This document shows, piece by piece, positions 1-8,579 of a stretch of 44,021 nt of DNA. Every line of letters begins with the position of its first letter. Within the stretch, counting starts at the first letter, position 1. The notes beneath the pieces were generated by a model. It saw only the letters and a program-made list of their open reading frames with translations, did no database searches and was not told the DNA's origin. The DNA is from Bremia lactucae. Taxonomy: Eukaryota > Oomycota > Peronosporomycetes > Peronosporales > Peronosporaceae. Position numbers and translations under genes: made by a program. The DNA lies in the NCBI RefSeq assembly GCF_004359215.1, contig NC_090612.1:7252520-7296540 (forward strand), given 5' to 3'.

Positions 1-362
1 CCTGTCGATGGGACAGCATTCGTAAACGATGCTGTCTCCATGTTGTGAGCCATGAGAGATGTTTGGATGGGCAATAATGCCGCATCATCACTCCTCATGA
101 GCTCGTTGTCCGCATCACTACTATGAGGTGACGGCAACGGTGTCGACTCATTGTAGTCGACAATGAGCGACGGATCAACATCCTCACTGTTAAAGTGGGA
201 TGGATCCTTTAGCCCTGTTAACGCGACAGCCGCAGTGGCTGTCTGCGTTCCGACTAAGGCATTTGACGCGGCCGGCGAATTAACGCGGCGCGTGCGCTTA
301 GTGCGAGGTTGTGTGGGCGTCTTCGCAGACGACCCACCAACGTGGCCCCTTTTAGGTGGCAT
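1..362 (-). CDS. Antisense ORF of gypsy family A, copy A1 (N-terminal part, runs off window)
   Basis: Reading leftward from an ATG at 362, the minus strand is open for about 120 codons to the window edge with no stop. The product starts MPPKRG and is basic at first (KTPTQPRTKRTRRV). It then becomes Ser/Thr/Ala/Pro-rich and acidic, with DVDPSLIVDYNES near residues 70-82. It is homologous to the minus-strand frame at 17364-17552, and in the first 30 codons most differences are synonymous. The ATG lies about 130 nt from the LTR at 495, and the gene points away from that LTR, antisense to pol. No zinc knuckle, protease or other known domain is visible. The function is unknown. It is an accessory antisense ORF of a Ty3/gypsy element rather than gag, by analogy with family B, where a sense gag remnant is present. 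Confidence 0.6.
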   Translation of the reverse strand, partial: MPPKRGHVGGSSAKTPTQPRTKRTRRVNSPAASNALVGTQTATAAVALTGLKDPSHFNSEDVDPSLIVDYNESTPLPSPHSSDADNELMRSDDAALLPIQTSLMAHNMETASFTNAVPST

Positions 363-480
363 CTTGGGCGCCGTGTATAGAAACACGTGCGCGAGAGTGA
401 TCGAGTGAACTAGCGGCGCGTAAAGCTGCTCGCAGTTCCTCTCTCTACTCTGTCGAATTTAAAAATGTAAATTCGTTCTT

Positions 481-494
481 AAAGAGGGGGATGG
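481..494 (+). other. Polypurine tract before 3' LTR (family A)
   Basis: A purine-rich run, AAAGAGGGGGATGG, directly abuts the LTR start TGTAAC at 495. This is the expected primer site for plus-strand DNA synthesis and fixes the element as plus-oriented, with the LTR at 495 as its 3' LTR. Confidence 0.6.
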
Positions 495-1047
495 TGTAAC
501 GGGCTAGAGTTGCCCTAATGTTACACAGTCCCCATTAAGTACATTTGGTACTTAAGGGGATGGTCAATTACTAAATAATAGTAATTAGACCCAACACTCG
601 GGTGTGGTGCACATTTGTGACCAACCCTTGTGGATGTGATGCACATGGGTGCATTCACATTAGGAGGGATGACGCCCAGCGTCATCCATGATGACGGCTA
701 GCGTCATCAGTTACGCGAGGTATCTATAAAGATACGCTCGCAATACATATTAAATGATATCTATAGAGATATCATTTTAATTGGTAAAAATAGGTATTTG
801 TATTTAATTCTATTAAATATAAATCAGTCTGAAATTTACTACCTACTTGGTAAGTGCGCACGAGGAGACGGATTACCGCTCCCGTGACGTCACTTCACCA
901 GAGTTCTTAGTGTGTTGGGTGAGGTCGCTTGCGCGCCCACCACAACTACCTCACTGCACGCAAGAGAAGCAGGTGCAAACCGCTTCCTCGCTGTGCTAGG
1001 GTGTGTGCTAAGTAGAACGTGGCCGCATTGCGACGTGCCCGTCTACA
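495..1047 (+). repeat. LTR of gypsy family A, copy A1 (3' LTR)
   Basis: It begins TGTAACGGGC and ends CTACA, giving TGTA...TACA termini. Related sequence occurs at 17686-18170 (same orientation), 13520-13812 (inverted) and 1539-1935 (inverted). A polypurine tract precedes it, so it is the 3' LTR of an element whose body lies left of the window. The end at 1047 is inferred from the inverted copy at 13520, where the same terminus is followed by a primer-binding-like site. Confidence 0.65.
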
Positions 1048-1450
1048 TGTACAGTGCCCTACCAGACGTAATGGAACGATGCCAGATTTCATTAGTAGTC
1101 GCATACAGAACCGCCTTTTTTAAACCAGCATCACTCCATCAATACTCGTTAATTCTGTTCAGAGTTATGATAAAATGCTTTGGAAATTGGCGGCAGAAAA
1201 TTCTTTGATAATTCAGTTAACTGCTAAAGGCCTGTGGAAGCATGTGTGGAAGTTGAAAGGCAAAGTAAGTAAATTTTCACCCAATCGATAAGTAAAAAGT
1301 TCTAAAACTTACTCCATTTGCTTTTAAACCTTCACACATCATTCCACAGGCCTTTTAGCAGCAAGAGAAGCAGGTGCAAACCGCTTCCTCGCTGTGCTAG
1401 GGTGTGTGCTAAGTAGAGCGTGGCCGCATTACGACGTGCCCGCCTACATG
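959..1450 (+). repeat. Direct repeat, about 90 bp (959-1049 and 1361-1450)
   Basis: The segment from GCAAGAGAAGCAGGTGCAAA to CTACATG at the 3' end of the LTR recurs almost unchanged inside the mariner-like MITE, offset by about 402 bp. The two copies differ at only a few bases (for example AGAACG versus AGAGCG). One copy is the natural LTR terminus. The other must have been copied into the MITE. Confidence 0.65.
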
Positions 1451-1527
1451 CTGGGTTCAAAAAAGGCGGTCTGTATGTGACTACTAATTAAATCTGGCAT
1501 CGTTCCATTACGTCTGGTAGAACACTG
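1052..1527. mobile_element. Tc1/mariner-like MITE with TA target duplication
   Basis: The left end is CAGTGCCCTACCAGACG and the inverted right end is CAGTGTTCTACCAGACG. The arms pair imperfectly over about 75 bp. Both ends are flanked by TA (1050-1051 and 1528-1529), the target and terminal base preference of Tc1/mariner elements. There is no transposase ORF, so it is non-autonomous. It contains a second, inner inverted repeat (1221-1361) and a direct copy of flanking LTR sequence (1361-1450). Confidence 0.6.
1221..1361. repeat. Inner palindromic element nested in the MITE
   Basis: CTGCTAAAGGCCTGTGGAA at the left is the inverse of TTCCACAGGCCTTTTAGCAG at the right. The similarity extends inward about 50 bp per arm. 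Its centre (about 1291) coincides with the centre of the outer inverted repeat (about 1290). It could be a separate MITE nested in the first or the core of one long foldback. Confidence 0.55.
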
Positions 1528-1538
1528 TACATACATGT

Positions 1539-1935
1539 TGTAGACGGGACGCGAGACAGTAGTCAATGGGCATGTCAGACAGTAAGCAATGGGGTGGACG
1601 TATTAACGGTCGCGTAGCAATAAAAAAAGTCGGGTAGCAATAAGAAAAGTCGGGGGCAATATCATTTCCCTAAATATAAATCAGTCAAAAATGTTACTAT
1701 TATGCATGGCGAGCGTATCTTTCTAGATGCCTCGCGTAACGGATGACGCTATGCGTCATCCCTCCTAATGTGAATGCACCTATGTGCATCACATACACAA
1801 GGGTTGGTCACAAATTTGAACCACACCCGAGTGCTGGGACTAATCACTTAATTTAAGTAATTGACCATCCCCTTAAGCACATCAAGTGTTCTTAAAGGGG
1901 ACTGTGTCACATTAGGGCAACTTTAGCCCGTTACA
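1539..1935 (-). repeat. Inverted LTR of gypsy family A (rearranged)
   Basis: Read on the minus strand from 1935 it begins TGTAACGGGCTAAAG and follows the LTR at 495 closely for about 270 bp. It then carries an unrelated insert at about 1560-1660 containing short repeats of the type GTCGGGTAGCAATA. The far end (about 1539) resembles the LTR 3' terminus. It lies only 50 bp beyond the ureG stop codon, in the same transcriptional orientation as ureG. No polypurine tract precedes it, so it is a 5' or solo LTR. Confidence 0.6.
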
Positions 1936-1985
1936 CCATTGCATTGGTATGCAGTAACAACAAAATGTTGCTATCACTAAACCGA

Positions 1986-2961
1986 CTATGCGACAGCCTT
2001 CAAAGCTTTGACCATATGGTCGATAATATCTTGCATTCCCTTGCCTTGATTTATTTGCGCAAATATAGTGGGGCCTTCGCCACGCATCAGTTTTGCGTCG
2101 CGGTCCATGACGCCCAGATCCGCGCCAACATGCGGAGCCAGGTCGATTTTGTTGATCACTAGCAGATCAGCTTGCGTTATGCCTGGGCCGCCTTTACGGG
2201 GTATTTTGTCGCCTCCTGCCACGTCGATCACGTAGATAATATAGTCAGCCAGCTCGCGACTAAAGTTTGCCGCCAGATTATCTATAGCCCATCACAGAAG
2301 CATACGGTCAGTCTCCATTTATGGCGCCATAAACATAGCTCACGTACGTACCTCCTCCAGACTCGACTAGCAGCAGCTGTGGATTAAATTCGTCCGTTAG
2401 ATCCTCGCAAGCCTGCAGGTTGGCGGAAATATCCTCCCGGATGGCCGCATGTGGGCACCCACCCGTCTCAATAGCACGAATTCGTTCTTCCGGAAGTGCC
2501 TTGTGGCGCACAAGGAAATCGCCATCCTCGCGTGTAAAGATGTCGTTTGTAACGGCCGCCAGACTAAATGTGTCTTTGAGTCCACGACATAATTCGAGCA
2601 TGAGCGCAGTCTTGCCGCTTCCGACAGGTCCACCAATACCAACGGTAAAAGCCCGATGCGACCAATTCCGACCAGATTTGGCCACATCACGCTCGCAAAA
2701 AATACCAGCATGCTCCATGTGCTCGTGCGTATGACCGTGTTGACGAGTTTGATTCTCCTCATCAAGCGTTGGCGCGCGGCCATGGCTTTTAGAAAATCTA
2801 CGAACAGCATCGTCTCCGTCAACCAAGTGCGTGGACTCGTGGTCGTGGCTTTGCAAGAAATTGTGACCGGCCGAGAGGTTAGAATCATGCGAGAAGATGT
2901 GATCGTGCGAGTGACCGTGATCGTGCGAGTGACGGTGATCGGGCGACTGGGAGTGCTTCAT
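1986..2961 (-). CDS. ureG: Urease accessory protein UreG (two exons)
   Basis: UreG is the GTPase that hands nickel to urease within the UreD/F/G complex (established for the family). Exon 1 is 2961-2352 and exon 2 is 2281-1986. The 70-nt intron (GTACGT...CTATAG) must be removed to restore the ESGGDNLA motif. The spliced product is 301 aa. Visible features: a His/Asp-rich N-terminus (residues 2-45, plus HGHTHEH near 75-81) as in plant and other eukaryotic UreG; P-loop GPVGSGKT at 111-118; nickel-binding GGCPH at 167-171; ESGGD at 200-204; [10 protein letters not shown] at 229-238; G4 motif NKID at 247-250. All key residues are present, so the gene appears functional. It is the left member of a two-gene island and ends 50 bp from an inverted LTR. 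The start is the first Met, before the His-rich tail. Confidence 0.95.
2282..2351 (-). other. ureG intron (70 nt)
   Basis: Donor GTACGT at 2351 and acceptor CTATAG ending at 2282. Reading through it would replace the conserved GGDNLA motif with an early stop after about 14 codons. Removing it joins GGA GGA G to AT AAT and restores the family sequence exactly. Confidence 0.92.
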
Positions 2962-3581
2962 GTCGATATTTTTTACTGGGAATGCATAGTAAGTTATTAA
3001 TTACAATTTCGACCACTTCAACCTGTCGATAGAAAACATAAATTGACCTTTAGACATCTGCTAACTTTGAAATGCTGTTCATAAAAGGTTTTAACATTTC
3101 CCGCTTCGTAGCCGGTAAAAGATGGCGTTACTGAGCTCACCATCAAGACCATTTCCTGTAAAAGCTAAATTACACATTTATTCGTTCTAGCTCTATTCAC
3201 TATGGTTGGAAGGAACAGCATCAGCTTTTTAACCGACTCAGACTTAATAAACGGTGTTGCAGCTCACACTAATTAGACTCGCTGCCGACCTATCGCCGCT
3301 TCTTCGGGGAAAATAGAGATGCCGAAGCCTATCCTCATCCCTTTTGCGTGGCACTCACTCCATATCCAACCGTCAATTTCTGCGTACAAACCGCATGCGA
3401 AAATTGAAAACACGGCGTCTAAAAGCATCATCCAATCTTTGAGACAATATTTGCCTGTTGCATGCTGCCTTAACAACGTTCAGATTCTACTTGCTTGTGC
3501 AACATTAAATGTAAACATGGCTGGAAACTGTCGGAGCAAATACAATAACGTATTTTTTGGCTACATTCACTAAGCAAGATA
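2962..3581. other. Intergenic spacer between ureG and the methyltransferase
   Basis: This 620-bp stretch must hold the ureG promoter and the methyltransferase 3' UTR, since both genes are on the minus strand. A 67-codon minus-strand frame (3476-3273) is open but matches no family I know. No repeat, LTR or RNA gene was seen. Confidence 0.5.
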
Positions 3582-4555
3582 CTACCTAGACATCTTAAGC
3601 ACGTAGAAGAAATAGCCCAAGCCGACCTCTGCGCGCAGAACGAACGTGTAAATACGAAATGCCGAAGGCAGCTCAAACATAAAAAAGCGCACCAATGTTG
3701 TGGTAGGAGTACGCCCAGCCGTAAATTGTACTGGTTGGCGGCTGTTCACCCTCACCTAGCAAAAAACGCCTGCGAAAATGCGGCTGTGCAAACGAAATCT
3801 GCAAGAAACTTCCCTGCGGCACCAGAACAGACATGATGCCGTTGCAGGTGGCGGCAGCTTGCTCAATTGCAGCCTCCGAAGGCGACCACACATCGCTTTC
3901 TTCGCACATCAGCGCATCCATGGCGGCCTTGTCAATGACGATATCAAAGCTATCAGGAGAAAATACTTCACGCAGCCTGGTCATGTCTGCCACCAGCCAT
4001 TTCATCTCAGGCATTTTGTCCTGCCTTAGCGTTTGACACAATTATTCAACTAGCTGTGCGTTAAAAAGCATCTAGCCAAACTCACGCTATATTTAGCACT
4101 CATGCGCTCGACGACAACCTTGGAAAAATCACTATTGGTGATATGGTGGTAGCCCGCGTTGTACTACGACATAACCAATAAGATACTTCACACAACAAAA
4201 CCGAGCGAGAGCAATATACCATGTCGGCACTAAATGTCGAGTTTCCACAACCAACCTACGCGTTCAACCATATAAGGTCAAATTGCAGCTAACAAACATT
4301 ATGGTAGAACGCACCATAAGGATGCGGTCTGACGGATGCACGTACTTCGATATCAGTCCGGCCAAATTTTCATAACGTGCCAGCCAGTCATAGGAGTCTT
4401 CGCTGTTAGCGATCGAATACCACGACAAATTTCACTGTTGGTCTGCACATAAGTTTCAGCAATATTGAGGGAATACTTCGATACCTTTTGAATCGTGTGT
4501 CCCAGTAGTCCTTATCTTTGTACGCACAATTGAGCTCTGGCAAGTACTCAGTCAT
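3582..4555 (-). CDS. EEF1AKMT4-like SAM-dependent methyltransferase (six exons)
   Basis: Exons, in coding order: 4555-4485, 4402-4315, 4255-4220, 4163-4086, 4020-3693, 3628-3582. All five introns are GT-AG and 56-82 nt long. The spliced ORF is 648 nt (215 aa plus TAG). It begins MTEYLPELNCAY and has YWDTRF early, as in the family. SAM motif I is GCGNST at residues 55-60. Asp77 lies in NSDFS after strand 2. ADM (102-104) and DIVIDKAAMDAL (117-128) form the conserved core. The C-terminus ends GYFFYVLKMSR. Relatives of this seven-beta-strand group (METTL13/EEF1AKMT4) methylate lysine of elongation factor eEF1A; that substrate is inferred here from family resemblance. Spliced this way there is no frameshift or internal stop. 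Without splicing only a 122-codon fragment is seen. Confidence 0.85.
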
Positions 4556-4666
4556 GGTCTTTATATCAACAAGTCGAAAGTGTGTCTTCGTGTTGCAATA
4601 GGATTCAAAAAAATGGATGTAACGGTGTGTCGCATAAAATAAAAATATTACCTATAAGAGCAAGAA

Positions 4667-4800
4667 AATTGCTGCGGACACACCCCAATTTTGCTACGGA
4701 CACACCTCTAGAATTAAACTTTGTCTCAAGGCGTAAATTACCCCTATTTAAGCCTTTTTATACAAATACCGTCTACTACACGGACGTCACTTATAAGGGA
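4667..4800 (-). repeat. Fragment of a TIR element related to 18907-19124
   Basis: ATTGCTGCGGACACA at about 4669 matches the terminal inverted repeat of the element at 18907-19124. The following segment (AAACTTTGTCTC, then GGCGTAAATTACCCCTAT) matches the reverse complement of 19050-19095. GCTACGGACACACC occurs a second time at about 4694, as if the end were duplicated. The right end is not identifiable. Confidence 0.5.
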
Positions 4801-4831
4801 CATTAATGGGAGTCAATGTCGCCTGTGGCGT

Positions 4832-5215
4832 TGTAATGGCACACATCGGTTGGCGAACCGCTGTTGTGGTACATTTTCTTGATGGGTACCTTTTGTTCTT
4901 ATTTAATATAGTCAATTACTAAAATCTCATTTATCATGGGTAACAATTGTGGTCGCCGCCAGATATAAATTTGGCGGCCGAAACCTATTTTCAGATTAGC
5001 TAGGGTAATTTTTAGATTTAAATAATTAAATATAGCGCAGTTTTAACTTTTGATCTTAAAGCGTCTAGTGTCTTCCTAAGGCTTGCGCATTGATCTGTGA
5101 TAGACAGAAGCTTTCTAAGGTACATACTCTCGGGAACTAGTTGCCTTGGTCCTCGAACCCCTGAATCCCTTGAAGTAGGTGTCATTAAGCCTTAATAGCT
5201 TGTACGACTCCCTGA
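4832..5215 (+). repeat. 5' LTR of gypsy B1
   Basis: It starts TGTAATGGCACACATCGG and is colinear with the LTRs at 10161 and 41574, including the shared blocks GGTCGCCGCCAGATA and CTTGTACGACTCCCTGA. Beyond about 5215 it departs from the complete LTR at 41574-42057, so its 3' end seems deleted. No polypurine tract precedes it, as expected for a 5' LTR. Confidence 0.65.
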
Positions 5216-5261
5216 TTTGAGGGAAAAGAGGGAGAAAACCTCCCTTTTTAGATTAAGCAGA

Positions 5262-5431
5262 TGGAAATGTCTATTGACTCCGCCTTGCTCTTAATAGAAC
5301 GGCAAAAGGTGGCTATGGCCGTTTCCAAACTCGGAGGTAGAGCAATGAAGTGGGCACTTCTGCTGCATGAAGCGGTGGGCAACCAACCTTCTAACAAGGA
5401 AGCGTTGGTTCCCAGCACAATACATTAGTGC
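5262..5431 (+). pseudogene. gag fragment (sense) of gypsy B1
   Basis: The plus-strand frame starting MEMSIDSALL reads through SKLGGRAMKWALLLHEAV to a TAG near 5430. The AxSKLGGRAxxWA core is the typical conserved stretch of Ty3/gypsy Gag. About 55 codons remain; the capsid remainder and zinc knuckle are gone. Its importance is that gag lies on the sense strand after the 5' LTR, so the antisense ORF at the other end of the element is not gag. Confidence 0.55.
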
Positions 5432-5499
5432 AATAAGCGCTCGATAGGAGCGGCGATTTCGCCGACCAATGCCATGTAATTTGCAGGGGCTCATACTTA

Positions 5500-6180
5500 T
5501 ATTCTTCCAAAGACTTGGCCAAGCCAGAACCGACTACGTTTAAGTCCACCGAGTGTGGTCGGCCGAGGTGGCACCATACTGAGTGTCAGTAGTGACACTA
5601 TTGGCGGTTCGCCAGGGCACTTCGGGTCAAACCCTTCTAATGCACGTGAAGTGACACGTAAACGGTCGCTAGACAAGGAAGTTGAGCTACCAAACCCCTT
5701 GTCAGATGTCGAATTAGACACCAGCTCTGTTATAGAACCAATACAGGCTGAAAAATTTGGGGTCGTGACTGTCCCGGCCTCTAAGAGGCGTATTGTCTTT
5801 ACTCCGATAGAGGGGAGACGCGAAGCGTCTATATCCTCACAAAGCGATATGAGCGAGAAATTGCATACGCTTGCAAATGGAGTTACCGGTTACACCGAGG
5901 GAGAAGTTAGCCTTGTGGTAATCCATTCGTTACATGCTCTTTAGAGCTAGACAAAATGTCTATTGATGAGTGCGGCCAAGCCTTCGACCAACGATTGAGT
6001 TAAACTCATCGTCACTTCTGGACAAAGCTGTCCTGAATGACACAAAAGCTGCACTTAGTGCGCCGAGTGGGTCATCGATCCTTAAATTTCGTACAGATCC
6101 ATTTTATTCCTTGACTAAGGAATTCCAAGATGTGGTATGTACCAATCCACCATCTGTTTTTACCCCTGGATAGAGGTGTC
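5500..6180 (+). pseudogene. Protease-RT linker region of gypsy B1
   Basis: The open stretch 5555-5944 contains PASKRRIVFTPIEGRREAS and EKLHTLANGVTG. With the following frames (RTDPFYSLTKEFQDVV at about 6090-6135) it resembles the spacer preceding reverse transcriptase in oomycete gypsy elements, as I remember them. No aspartyl protease DSG/DTG motif is visible. Two or more frameshifts and stops lie at about 5945-6180. Confidence 0.5.
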
Positions 6181-6960
6181 CGTCATGAAATTGACTTGGG
6201 TCCTAAAACCAAATACTGTGTCACACAACAGTGGCTCTTACCAAAGGAACAGTGTGACGTCGTTGACGATTTCTTCCGTGCTAAGCACGAGGCTGGAATG
6301 GTACGAGAGAGCAAATCTCCCCATTCAACACCGACATTTTGTGTCAAAAAGCCAAATGGTAAATGGCGCCTTGTACAATAAGCTTAATGTGACCATTATA
6401 CCAGGACAGACCCCCACTCGTAGAAAGGATGTTCTTCAGAACAATATGGTGGGATGTATAATGTACAGTGCACTTGACTTAGTCGATGGTTACTATCAAC
6501 TGCTGATGCGAGCTAGCGATATCGTGCTTACAGCGGTTAGCACCCCAAGTGGTATGCTATGGGAGTGGTTGGTTATGCCGCAAGGGCTTTCCAACGCCAC
6601 GGCAACATTTAATTGTCTAGTGACAAAACTGTTCCGCCCTCATCGAGATTATGCACAGACTTATTTTAATGACATTTTTGTTCATAGTCGTGCGGAGCAG
6701 GGTCGGTCGGATGTGAAAACCCATATAGACCATTTGCGAGCAGTGCTCGAGTGTATGCGCACAAACAAACTGTATGCCAATGCATCTAAAGGCATTTTTG
6801 GCGCAGAAGAAATTCCTTTCTTAGGGTGCTTCAATGGAGAGGCCTTAGAGCAGTTCCCGCTAAGGTAAACCATAGTAGATTGGCCGGTTCCTAAAAACCA
6901 AAAGAATATGCGTAAGTGGTTGGGTCTCGCCAATTATTGACACAAATATAGCGGAATTTA
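6137..6960 (+). pseudogene. Reverse transcriptase of gypsy B1, broken
   Basis: Ty3/gypsy RT motifs appear in order across two frames: RGVRHEIDLGPKTKYCV (about 6175), SPHSTPTFCVKKPNGKWRL (about 6320), a frameshift near 6380, then YSALDLVDGYYQLLMR (about 6465), TPSGMLWEWLVMPQGLSNA (about 6540), and the catalytic box at about 6660. That box reads YFNDIFVHS instead of YFDDIFVHS, so one catalytic Asp is Asn. A further break follows at 6868, and the connection (VDWPVPKNQKNMRKWLGLANY) continues in another frame. Confidence 0.8.
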
Positions 6961-6967
6961 CGCTGAT

Positions 6968-7500
6968 ATGGCTAGGCCATTATCTATTCATCGTAAAAAA
7001 AATACAGATTATTGCTGGACTAGCACAGAGCATAATGCTTTACAAGCAGTTAAGGATAGTCTTATATATGCCCGATTCTGGCACTGCCAAATTCAAATCG
7101 GCCTTTCAGTGTCGTGTGCCACATCGAATTTTGCCATTGACAGTGCTCTGTTACAAACAGATGATGATGGGCGTGAACGTGTAATTGCATTCGAGTCTAG
7201 ACAGCTTAAAGCTGCGGAAAAGAACTACCCAGTTCATGACACAGAGGTTTTTGCTTTCAATGAAGTATACTCTTGTGAAGTTCAGAGTGCATCTGCTAGG
7301 CTCTTAGCCGTTAGTGATATATACAGACTACGCGTCTTTACGCACTGCGACTAAGTCACCCCATCTCTCACAGAGAATGGCCCGATGGCTATCCCTTTTC
7401 GCCGAATACAACTCCGAGATGAAGTATAAGCCTTGGTAAGCAGAATGCTTTGGCCGATGCGTTATCACGCAGGCCGGATTATGAGCTCTCTCATTTAACG
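6968..7500 (+). pseudogene. RNase H region of gypsy B1
   Basis: The frame at 6968-7354 holds SNFAIDSALLQTDDDGRERVIAFESRQLKAAEKNYPVHD, the family RNase H segment. It degenerates after about 7260, where the YTDH block should follow. The end-of-domain ADALSRRPDYEL motif survives in a shifted frame at about 7455-7490. Confidence 0.7.
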
Positions 7501-7599
7501 AGTATCATGTCGCCTATTACGGAATTAATCCGTTCGGCTTACGCCAGGATGAACAGTGTGTAGCTCTGCTTCGAGCTCTAAAGAACTCTGATTAACCCT

Positions 7600-8555
7600 C
7601 CGCATGTCGTTGTTCCTCATGATGAGGATACGAAGTACCGAATCCTCTATGAGGCACACGATACTGTCCTTGGTGGTCATCTCGGTAGCGAAACGACCTA
7701 CGGCTCTGTAAGCCAGATTTATTTGTGGCCCAAACTTTATAAATGGGTCAGCACATACGTTCGCACATGCAAAACTTGCCAACGGGTAAACCCTCGGCGC
7801 ATGCTGCTGCGCCACTGACAAGTCTGCCCGTACCCATAGGGTGTTGGGAGTCAATTAGTATGGATTTTGTTTTCGGTCTACCGAAAGATTCGGCCGGTAA
7901 CTCTGGCATAGTGGTCTTTGTTGACCGATTGAGCAACATGGCTCACTTAGCGGCTGTGCCGGATATCATTTGATGGTGAAGGTACAGCAAGGCTGTCCAT
8001 CGATCGCGTGTTTCGATAACACGGTTTGCCAGCGGCAATTGTCTCTGATCAGGCCACCCGTTTTACATTCTGGAAATTAATTTTTCGAGTGCTTGGCACC
8101 AAATTGGACATGTCCACCGCGAATCATCCGCAGACCTCAGACTGAACGGGTTAATCGCGTCATTGAAGACGTTCTACGCAGCGTGTGTGTTCAGACACCA
8201 AAGCGCTAGAGCGTAATGCTCACAGTGGTGGAATTTGCGTTAAATAAAGCTGTCCATGCCTCGACAGGCTACGCTACGCTCCATTCTATGTCAACGGTCT
8301 CACGCACCCTTGCTTTCAGTTAACGATACCACTACGTAGCTCAGGGATTGATGGGGAAGAATAAGCCAATAGGCTTGCTGATATCAGCCCTGTTACCAAT
8401 CGGAAACAAGTAAGCGAGTTTCTCGCGACGCGATTATGTGTCTTAAGACATGTACGTGACACGATGGCTGACAGCCAAGACAAACAAAAAGAACAAGCAG
8501 ATGCCAAAGGCAGAAGGTATAAAAATTCTTATGCGGTCGGAGATCGAATTTATTA
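7600..8555 (+). pseudogene. Integrase of gypsy B1, broken
   Basis: Frames contain HDTVLGGHLGSETTYG and TYVRTCKTCQRV (HHCC zinc finger, about 7650-7790). SMDFVFGLPKDSAGN (about 7856) holds the first catalytic Asp. The second catalytic block reads VSDQATRF, so the usual SDRDPRF is damaged, and QTER is disrupted near 8145. The C-terminal MADSQDKQKEQADAKGRR (about 8463-8517) is preserved. Stops and frameshifts are frequent. Confidence 0.7.
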
Positions 8556-8579
8556 AACGCTAAAATTCTACCTACTAAC

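Noticed and set aside
1..408. Plus-strand frame 163-408 as a gene
   Set aside because: The minus strand over the same bases is homologous to 17364-17552 with synonymous changes in its own frame. The plus frame is not conserved between the two copies.
959..1450. CRISPR-like direct repeat
   Set aside because: There are only two copies with unequal context, and they match an LTR end. No array or cas genes are present.
2308..2351. The ureG N-terminal frame continuing to a stop at 2308
   Set aside because: This is intron read-through. Using the GTACGT donor at 2351 restores ESGGDNLA.
1944..3000. Plus-strand ORFs opposite ureG (1944-2162, 2172-2387, 2420-2734, 2656-3000)
   Set aside because: They are shadows of the conserved minus-strand UreG frame with no recognisable domains.
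3673..4041. A self-contained 122-aa methyltransferase starting at 4041
   Set aside because: It lacks the SAM-binding GCGNS motif and the FFYVLK end, both of which are recovered by splicing to exons at 4555-4086 and 3628-3582. Its first codons belong to an intron.
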